Positions 25,685 to 35,400 of a stretch of DNA of 64,000 nt are shown one piece after another (position 1 is the stretch's first letter; every line of letters begins with the position of its first letter). The DNA comes from Actinomadura chibensis NBRC 106107. Lineage in GTDB: Bacteria > Actinomycetota > Actinomycetes > Streptosporangiales > Streptosporangiaceae. A program made the translations under genes and the position numbers. The notes beneath the pieces were generated by a model that saw only the letters and a program-made list of their open reading frames with translations, ran no database searches and had not been told where the DNA came from. Location of the stretch: positions 1 through 64,000 of the forward strand of contig NZ_BCQP01000039.1 in NCBI RefSeq assembly GCF_001552135.1. The letters run 5' to 3'.

Positions 25685-26497
25685 ATGACCCAACCCGACC
25701 ACCAGACCATCAACAAGGCGCTCTGGGACGAGCTGGTCCCCATTCACGTCGCCAGCGACTTCTACGACGTGCCCGGCTTCAAGGCGGGCAAGCTGACGCT
25801 GCGCGACTTCGAACTGGACGAGGTCGGCGACGTCCAGGGCCGCCGCCTCGTCCATCTGCAGTGCCACTTCGGGTTGGACACGCTCTCCTGGGCCCGCCGG
25901 GGCGCCGAGGTCACCGGGCTGGACTTCTCCGGCAAGGCGATCGAGGCGGCCCGCGCGGTGGCCGCGGAGGCGGAGCTTCCCGCGCGTTTCGTCGCGTCCG
26001 ACGTCTACGACGCGGAGACCGCCCTCGGGGAGACCTACGACATCGTCTACACGGGCCTGGGCGCGTTGTGCTGGCTGCCCGACCTCCGCCGCTGGGCCGG
26101 TGTCGTCGCGTCGCTGCTGCGCCCCGGCGGGTTCCTCTACCTCGCGGAGTTCCACCCCTTCGCCGACACGCTCGACGACGCGGAAGGGCGGACGGTCACC
26201 CTCGACTACTTCGCCGAGGGCCCGCGGATCTGGGACGAGCCCGAGACCGGCAGCTACGCCGACCCGGACACGCCCGTCCAGAACAGCCGGTCGGTCGAGT
26301 TCGTCCACGGGGTGGGCGAGGTCGTCTCGGCCCTGGCCGCCGCCGGGCTCCGCATCGAGTTCCTCCACGAGCACGACTACACGCTCTGGCAGAGGTTCAC
26401 CGCCCTGGAACGGCACGGCACGATTTACCGCCTTCCCGAAGGCCGCCCCCGGATACCGCTGATGTATTCGCTCCGGGCGGCGAAACCCTCTCCCTGA
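25685..26497 (+). CDS. Class I SAM-dependent methyltransferase
   Basis: A 270-residue methyltransferase. SAM-binding motif I is LVHLQCHFGLDTLSWARRGAEVTGLDFS, with FVASDVYDAE and YDIVYTGLGALCWLPD as later motifs, and LLRPGGFLYLAEFHPF as the post-motif. It belongs to the small-molecule methyltransferase fold; the substrate is unknown. The stop lies one base before the stop of the TcA gene on the other strand, so the two transcripts converge without a separate terminator. Confidence 0.9.
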   Translation: MTQPDHQTINKALWDELVPIHVASDFYDVPGFKAGKLTLRDFELDEVGDVQGRRLVHLQCHFGLDTLSWARRGAEVTGLDFSGKAIEAARAVAAEAELPARFVASDVYDAETALGETYDIVYTGLGALCWLPDLRRWAGVVASLLRPGGFLYLAEFHPFADTLDDAEGRTVTLDYFAEGPRIWDEPETGSYADPDTPVQNSRSVEFVHGVGEVVSALAAAGLRIEFLHEHDYTLWQRFTALERHGTIYRLPEGRPRIPLMYSLRAAKPSP

Positions 26498-26498
26498 T

Positions 26499-29400
26499 CT
26501 AGTGCGTCGTGGCATGCCGCTCGGTCGTGTAGGTGCAGAGGAGATGGAGGGCGGTGATGCCGTCCGGGACGTCCGGGAAGACCAGTTCGGCGGACGGATG
26601 CGGCCGCACCGGAAGGTCGGTGTCGACGGCGCCGTGGAAGAGGCACGGCCATTCCGCGCCCGTCACGCAGTCGACCGGGACGCCGGAGCAGGAGCACGGC
26701 TCGTCCGGACGGTGCCCGTGGTGCGCGTGGAACACCGCGGGCACCACGGACCGGCAGCCCGGCTCGGCCAGTTCCGCGAACAGCTCGATCCGGGTGACGC
26801 GCAGGTCGCAGCCGCCGGGGACGTACGGGAACAGCTCCCTGGTCAGCCGCAGCGGCAGCCGGCGGCCCGGCGCCTGGAGCCGGTACCAGTCGTCGGGCAG
26901 GTCCCGCCGGACGTCGACGAGCCGGATCCCGGCGCCGGGGAGGCGGTCCGCGGCGGCGGCGCGGGCGGCGGCGCGCAGCACGTCGCCGCCCTCCCGTGAC
27001 GTGTAGTTGAGCAGCATGACGACGTCGCTGACGCTGGCGAGCGGGAACCGGTTGTCCTCCGGCGGCAGCTCGACCCGCCACCGGCTGACCGCGCCGCGGA
27101 ACTCGAACGGCAGGTAGCGCTCGTCGCGGAAGTTCAGCTCGAACATCCCCGAGTCGTTCTGCCCGCTGGACGTGGCGATGGCCTCGGTCGCGTCGTAGGC
27201 GTGGACGATCCGCGGGTCGTCCGGCCCGGCCTCGTACCCCGAGGGCGCGACGGCGCCCGAGGCGCAGCACTCCCCGGACGCGCACGGGCAGGCGCGCGGC
27301 GTCCCACCGCCGGGGCACCGGCACGGGACCCGCGCGGCCGGGGCGCCCGGCGCGTCGCAGCAGGGCGCGGGCGCGCCGCGCAGGGACGGGTCGACGCGCG
27401 TCCGGCTGCTGAGCAGGGTCAGGCGGCAGTTGACGCTCGTGTACGGCCCGACGACGCACGGGATCGTCAGCGTGACGTTCCTGATCCGCCGCATGTAATG
27501 GCCGGGATGGTCGAGGTCGAGGAGCCATTCCGGGATCTCGATCTCGCAGTACCCGGTCTGCTGGAGCTGGAGGAACGCCGCCGGGAATTCGGCGCGCAGC
27601 GACAGGTGGCGGGCCAGCTCGTATTCGCGGCAGTTCTCCTCGATGTAGGCCGTCTCGATCCGGCGCAGCGCCAGGTGCAGGCGGTCACCGGCGAGCAGCC
27701 CCTCGCGCAGCGTGTCCCAGCCGGGGGAGGGCAGCTCGGGCGCCGGGGTGCCGCGCTCGTGGACGAAGGCCCGCCGCGCCCGCCGGGCGAGCCGCAGCGC
27801 GAGGTCGTAGTGCCGCCGGTGCAGCGCCGCCGTCTCCCGCTGCAGGTGCAGGTACAGCTCGGCGCTGGAGAACCGGTCGCGCAGGTAGTCCTGGACCTCG
27901 CGGGCGTTCTCGATCTGCCGTTCCTGGACCTCCAGGTCGCGGAGCGCGGTGTCCCGGTGCCGCTCGGCCGCGAGGATCTGCCGCTCGATCTGCTGCAGCT
28001 CGACGCCGATCACCTGGACCTGGTGGCGCCACTCGTCCTCGCGGCGCTGCCAGCCGCCCTCGGTCAGGCTGAGGCCGCCGGTCGTGTTGGCGTTCTCCGC
28101 GACCTGGGCGAGGATCCGCGCCGCCGTGCTGAACCCCGCCGCGAGCTTGTTGCCCAGCGGGAACTGGTTGAACTGGAGCGGGGTCCCCATGACCCCGGCG
28201 ACGCCGAGCCAGAAGTCGGGCGTCATGCCGATGCCCTGGGCGACGGCCTCGGACACGTTGCCCGCGATCCGCGACGCCGTCGACACCACGGTCATCGCCT
28301 CGTAGCCGAGTTCGCCCGCGTTGTTGCCCGCCCGGAGCAGCGCCTGGTTGTAGGCCAGCCGGGTCAGCGCGCCCTGCTTCGTCTTCTCCAGCGCCTGCAC
28401 CTGCCAGTCGGCCTCGCGCCACTGGAACTGCCGCGTCCGCAGGCCCAGCTCGGCGAGCTGCCGCTCGTGCGCCGCGCGGAGCGACGCGAGCGCCTCGGCG
28501 TCCCCCTTCTCGTAGGCGGTGAGCAGGCTCGCGCCGAGCCCGCGGACCTCGGCGGCGAGGTCCAGCGCCTTCTGCATCAGGTAGGTGAACCGGTACGGGC
28601 CGATCGGGCCGTGGCAGGCCGTGCCGTCGCAGCCGTCCGCGCACGGGTCGGCCGGGTCGGCGGTGACGTCCGGGCCGCGGCGCAGCCGGTGCGCGTCGAT
28701 GTCGTGCCGGACGAGCGCGAGCCGGTCGCCGACCCTCTCGTACAGGGCGAGCAGGCGGGGGTTCAGCGGGGCGGGGCGCGGCTCGAAGTCCGCGAGCCCG
28801 ACGTGGGCGCCGCCCGGCTCGCCGGAGATCCGGCGCGGCGGCGGGCCGAGCAGCCGGGCCAGCGCGTCGAGCAGGACCCGGGCCTGGCGCGCGCTCTCCA
28901 GGTCGCCGCGCGCGAACGCGGCGTCCGCGGCCTGGGCGAGCGTCTCCGCGAACGACAGCAGGACGTCCCGGCGGCGTACCGCGTCCGGGTCGGAGTCGCC
29001 CGGACGCCACGTGTTGTCGGCGTCCAGCGGCCGGTGGGCGAGGCCGTACCAGGCGAGCGCCGCCTCGTGGCGGCAGTGCGCGCGCAGCGCGCCCGCCACG
29101 GCCGCCGCGACGGGGAACGGCGACAGCGGCAGCAGCGGCGCGCCCGGCGGGCGCATCGTGAAGTAGGGGTAGGCGGCCATCCCGCCCGGCAGCGGGACGG
29201 CGGGCGCGTCCGGGGCCGTGACCAGGGGCAGGACGACCGCGTCGTCCAGCGGCAGGTCGTAGCGGAAGCCCGGCGGCGTGGGGTCGGTGTGGCCGACCGG
29301 CGGCGCGGCGTCGGGGACGGAGAAGCGGAGGGCGTCGTCCGTCCGGCCCTCGAAGACGAGCCGCGCGGCGCCCCGGCCGGGGCGCAGCCGCACCGCCTCG

Positions 29401-32400
29401 GCGCTGCGCCGGGGCGGCTCGAACCGGCCGTCCCGGACCCGGCACCAGTGCAGGTGCGCCACCCGCGCCGGGGGCCACAGCAGCAGGGCGGGCAGCCTGT
29501 CGCGGCGGTGCCAGTCGGACGTCTGGTCGGCCGGGTGCTCCGGCGTCGAGACGACGACCCCGGCGTCGGCGTCCCGCGCCGCGTCCGCGTCGTCGTACCC
29601 GGCGGCGGCGACGAGCCAGAAGTAGTACTCGTCGATCCCGGCTTCGGGACGGTCCTCGGCGCAGTCCCGGCAGCAGCCCGCGGCGTGCCCGAACGGCATG
29701 AGGTGCGCCGACGCGGGCGGGATCCCGGCCGCCGCGACCCGGACGAACGCGGCGCCGAGCGTCATCGCCGCCGTCAGCCACAGCGGCAGCTCCCGCCCCT
29801 GCGCGGCCGGGACGACCTCGGTGGAGACGTCCCGCGCGGGCGCGTCGGCGGCGCCGGTCGCGGTCGCGGCGGGCAGCGTGATCGGCGCGAGCCACGACGG
29901 CTGCGCGGACGGCGCCGGCCTGCCGAGCAGCCCGAGCCCCTCCGGCGCGGGCGCCAGCAGCCGCTCCACGGCGAGCGCCGCGTCCTGGACGAGGGTGAGC
30001 GACGGGTGCTCCGGCGGGCGGGACGAGCGCCACCAGGCCAGCCCGCCCGGGACCGGGACGGTCAGCTCGTCCTCGCGGAGCCGCGCGTCCAGCATCCGGA
30101 ACGCCTCCGACCGGCGCGCCTCGCGCAGGTCGTCCCACTCGATCCAGTTCTCCGGGTACGCCTCGCGCCGCGCGCACGCGCGCCACTGCGCGAAGGTCGC
30201 GAACCGGTTCCGCCACAGCTTGCGCAGCCCGTAGGGGATGGTGAGGGACGGTTCGAGGCCGAGCAGCGCGCGCTGCACGAACGCCTGCACAGCGGCCGCG
30301 CCGTCCTCGATCCGGGTGACGCGCTGGCCGGGGCCCGCCTCGACGTCCTGGAGGAGCAGGTCGGACAGGTCGCCGGGCGCGGCGACGAACCGTCCCGGAC
30401 CGCACAGGTAGGCGAGCAGGGCGTGGCGGGCGCGCTCGCGCAGCCCGTCGTTCAGGCGCTGGAGGTCGGTGTAGCGGCGCGGCCGTCCGTTCTCGATGAA
30501 GGCGTCCTCGACGAACCGGACGAGGTCGGCGACGCCGGGCCGGGGCGGCGTCCCGACCGCCGCGGCCGGGTCGTCGGCCGTCCACAGGTAGGGGTGGGCG
30601 GCAGCGATGTCGCGCGGGACGAGATGCCCGGTGATCCGGTCCAGGAGCCGGGAGGCGAGCCAGGCGCGGATCGCCCAGCGCTCGTCCTCCAGGTCGTGCG
30701 GGCCGAGCCGGTACGGGGCGGGCGGGACGTCGAGGTACGCGCTGACGAGGGGCGCGTGCCGGGCGTCGACGCCGAGGTACCGCAGCATGTTGACCGGGTC
30801 GTCCGGCTGCTGCTCGGTCACCTCGGCGAACAGGATCCAGGCGGGGCGCTCGCGCGCCGCCCGGGTGTCGCGCCGCAGGCCGCAGTAGTCGTAGAGGCGT
30901 TCCCACACGTCGAAGAGGGCGGCCTGCCGGGGGCGCCCGGGGTGGGCGCGCTGGTCGGCGACGGCGTCGGTGAGGTACGGGTCGCCGACGGGCAGCAGGT
31001 CGGTGGAGAGCCAGGCGCGGTGCGTGCCGAACGACGCGGCCCCGGTCCTGGGGTGGGATGTGCCCGCGAACGTCGCGCCGTGCGCGAGCAGGTACCCGAG
31101 CTCGGACTGCCGGTATCCCACCGCCGGCCGCGCGGACAGCCCGAACCGCCGCGCCACCAGCAGCGCCTTGAACGCGCGCTGGTAGGTGCGCCGGATGTCG
31201 CGCAGGCTGCTCGTGTAGAGGCCGTCCAGCCATGCGGCGGCGTTCTCGCCGGGGCGGATGGGGGAGAACGCCTGCCCGGCCGCGTCCAGGGTGGGGTTGC
31301 GGACGACGCCGTCGCCGAGCGTCGCGTCCTTCGCCGGGCGGAACAGCCGGTCGAACGGGAGGGCGGCGACCGCGTCGCCGGTGTCGGGGCCCGCGTAGGC
31401 GAACCGGAACCCGGTGCGCGCGGCCCCGGTGTCGGCGCGGCTCGCGAACCGGGGCCTGTCCTGCTCGGCCTCGATCGTGATCTCGTACGCGCCGCGCCGC
31501 AGCCGCAGCGGCCCCGACCGGTGGCCGGGCGCCTCGTCGCCGGGCAGCCCGTGGTTGAGGACGGTCCACACCCGCTGCCCGCGGCGCAGGACGACGCGCC
31601 AGCGCCGTCCCTCGCACCAGTCCCCGTGCTCGTCGCGGTCTGGTTCGTGGCCCGCGTGGAAGCGGTACGTGCCCCCGTGCTCCACCAGCAGGACGCCCTC
31701 CCAGCGCGCCGTGAACGGCTCCGCGCCGCCGAGCGGCTCGCCGGTCGCGTCCAGCAGGGCGAGGCCGTTCCGGACGCTGACGTACCGCTCCTGCTCCTCG
31801 GTCAGCTCCAGGTCCATCGCCGGGAGGACGGTCGGCACCGGAGCGTTCGCCGCGTTCCGGACGTCCCCGAACGGGTCGAGCGGCCCGCGCACCTCCCGCC
31901 AGCGCAAGGCCGCGCGGGGCTCGTCGGGACGGAACTCGCCGACCAGGCCGGTGCCGCGCAGGCCGAGCAGCGCGGCGAACGCGCCCGCGCCCGGACGCGA
32001 CGGCCAGGTGACGTCCGGCGGGGCGCCGGAGTCGTCCTCCCAGGGGGTCAGGCCGAAGTTCTCGTCGGCCCACAGGCCGCGCAGGACCAGCCACGCCGCC
32101 TCGTCCGCGCCCTCGGAGTCGCCGCCGGTCGCGGCGGCGACGTGCCGCGCGAGATGCCCGGCGGCGACGTGCGCGCGCCGCACGAACAGCGCGTACGCCT
32201 TCTGGAACAGCGCGAACCGCGAGTCGTCGTCCCCTTCCTGGACGAGCGACTCGATCGCCCGCACCGGGTTCTCGAACAGCGCGGCGAACGGCGCCCACGC
32301 GGCGCGCGGCGCGAAGTACAGGTCGCGGACCGCGCGCCGCTCGACCGGGTTGAGCGGGCGCGTCCGCAGCAGCCGTTCGAGGACGTCGGCGTCCCGCAGC

Positions 32401-35400
32401 GGCAGCAGGCAGTACAGCTCCTCGGCGGCGCGGTCGTAGGCGAAGCCGCCCTCCGGCGGACCGCCCGCCCACATGTCCGGCGAGGTGTCGGCGGCGGCCA
32501 GCGGCACCGCGAACCGGGTCTCGGCGGCGCTCACCGGGATGCCGCGGCGGCGCAGCTCGGCGGCGAAGAAGCGGCGGCCGAGCAGGTCGAGCGGGTCGGG
32601 GACGCCGGTCGGCGCGGTGTACCCGAAGTCGGCGCGCAGCGACGCGGCGATCCGCGTCCAGGGCCAGGACGCGGCCTCCTCCTCGGTGACCGCGACCTCG
32701 CCGAGGGCGTCGCGGAGCGTCCAGAGCGAGTGCGGGCCCTGCCCGTCGAACGGCTCGGTGTCGCCCAGCGCGAGCGGGTCGTCGGCGGCCTCGTTGCGGT
32801 CCTGGAGCGGGAACGGGTCGTCGCCGTCGAGGTGGTCGCCGGTCGTGAACAGGAACAGCAGCTCCCCGACCGTGAACGGGGACAGGTACACCTTCAGCAG
32901 CACCTCGGCGAACCGCAGGGTCGCGGCGGGCCGCGAGTGCCAGGTGTCGGACGGGGTCTCCGGGTCGAAGCCCGCCAGCACCGACAGCGGGTCCAGGTTC
33001 GCCTCGATGATCTTGGTGAGTTCGGGGGTGGCCTCCAGGGCCGGGTCGGCGCGTTCGGCGGTCTCCTCGACGCCGTCCAGGAGGAGGCCGACGGCGCGCT
33101 CCCGTTCGCGGGGGGTGGCGTCATCCGCCCAGAGGGCGAGCAGCGGGACGCGGCCGAGCGGCCCCGACTCGTCGCCGCCGCCGAGCGGCAGGCGCAGGTC
33201 GTCGCACAGCATGAGCAGCGCGGCGAGCTGGCGCGGGAAGTCGGGGTTCACCGCGCCGCCCGAGGTGAACAGGTGCAGGACGGCGTCGACGTCCGCGAGC
33301 GTCTGGAACGACAGGCCGCCGCCGCACCGCGCGCGCAGTGCCCGCCACAGCCGCACGACCAGCATCAGCCGGACGAGCGCCGCCGCCCGGTCGGCGTCGC
33401 CCTCGCCGGGGAACCGGGCCCGGTACTCCTCCGGGTCGCACGGCGGGCAGTCCGGGAGGCGGCCGTCGCCCTCCTCCCGGCGGCGCCGCGCGATCTTCAC
33501 CACGTCGAACGGGGCGATCCCGCTCCGCTGCAGCTCGGCGAGCTCGCAGTACTCCAGGCCGGTGCGGGCGAGGAGCTCGGGAAGCCGCGCGGCGATCCGC
33601 GACCAGTGCGTCCGCCCGGCGGTGGCGCGCGGGAACCCGTAGAGCCGCCACCCCGCCGGGACCTCCCCGGACGGCTCCTCGCCGGGCGTGCCCGCGAAGA
33701 ACATCGCGTACTCGTGCGCGGTCAGGCACAGGTATTCGAGCGCCGTCTCCAGCCGGACCGGGTACCGCCAGCGGTGGGCGGCGAAGCCGTCCGGCTCGTG
33801 GGCCGGGTCGAGCGCGAACTCGGTGATCCGCCTCCGGAACCGGCGCATGACCTCGTACCGGCTCGTGCCCGCCGCCCGCAGGTAGGAGCGGACGGTGTCG
33901 ATCCCCTGGTCGTAGGGGAGCGGCGGCGCCCCGGGCTCGGCCCGCAGCGCGGCGTAGGCGGCGGGCAGCGGCGCGGACGGCGCCGAGTGCTCCGGCACGG
34001 CCGCGAGCAGCGTGCCCGCGTCGTGCCCGGCCGGGCCGCCGATCGGGTGCCCGCCGACCTCCTCGGCCGCCGTGTCGAACACGACGCCGGACGGCGTCCC
34101 GCCCGCCGCCACCGCCGCCGCGAGGTGCTCCAGGCTCTCGTTCACGAGGTCGCCGGACGGGACGGGCGTCGCCAGGTTCGCCGCCGACGCGCACAGCCCG
34201 CCGAGCGTCCCGCGCCGGTCCGCGAGCAGGTCGCCGAGCCGCGCCGCCTCCTCCGCCGGGAACGGGTCCGCGCAGGTGCTCGCCGCCGACAGCCGCAGCA
34301 GCTCGCTCACATACGCGACCAGCCCGAACGGGGACAGGTGCTCGGGCGGCAGGCAGTCGGTGAGCGTCCCGGGGTTGACGGGGGAGAACAGGTCCTCGCC
34401 GCCCGGCTCGCCGCCCGGCCCGCCCGCCGCCTCCCGGATCTCGGACGCGAACGGGTGGGCGACCGTCCCCTCCAGCGCGTGCTCGAACGCGTCCGGGGTG
34501 AGCGCGGCGACCGCCGCGACCGTGCTGAAACCGCGCGAGTACAGCGCCTCCATCAGCGAGAACCGCAGCTCCGCGTGCGGCTGCCCGGGCGCGGCGAACG
34601 CGGTCAGCGCGTGCAGCGCGTCGATCGCGTCGAGCGCCGCGAGCAGCCACGCCCGGGCGTGCGGGTCGCCGGGGAACACGTCGAAGGCGGCCGCCGCCGT
34701 CGCGTCCGGGTCGCGCGGCGCGCCCGGCGTGTACGTGCCGCCGCCGTGCGCCGAGTACGCCGACTCGAACGCGGCGAAGACGTTCGGCCGCGGCCGGGGC
34801 AGCGCGGACGGCGACTCCCCCTCCGGCGTCTCGCCCGCCGCCGTGGCGAACGGGACGGTCAGGAACTGCCGCAGATGCCGCAGGAACGCCTCGACCCTGT
34901 CCTCGGGCGTGCTGGCCGTGCCCGCCTCGGTGAACGGCGGCAGCAGGTCGAGGCGCGGCGCGGCGCCCGGCGGCAGGAACAGCGCGCGCCACCGGTCCTC
35001 GGTGACCGCCCGCAGCCCGGCCGCCGTGGTCACCCCGAGGTCGGTGGTGACCGCCGCGATGAGCGGCGCGAAGCCGCCGGTCACGGCGTGCAGGAGCAGG
35101 CTCAGGTAGGCGGCCGCGCCCGGCCCGGACGCCGTCGCGGGCGCCCAGAAGTCGGCGTCGATCGTCGCGGTCGGGCCGGTGTGCGCGAGCCACGCCGCGA
35201 CGAGCGGGCGGACCGCCGCGTCCACCGCGACCTCCGGCGCGGGCGCCGCGGCCTGCCCGATCGCCCGCAGCCGCCGGGCCGCCTGCGCCGGGACGAGCGC
35301 GCCGCCCGGCCCGCCCGAGCCGGTCGCGGGCGGCTCGGCGGCGCCGACCACGCCCGCCTCGATCGCCGTCTCGATCGTCACGAGCACCTTGGACTCGGCG

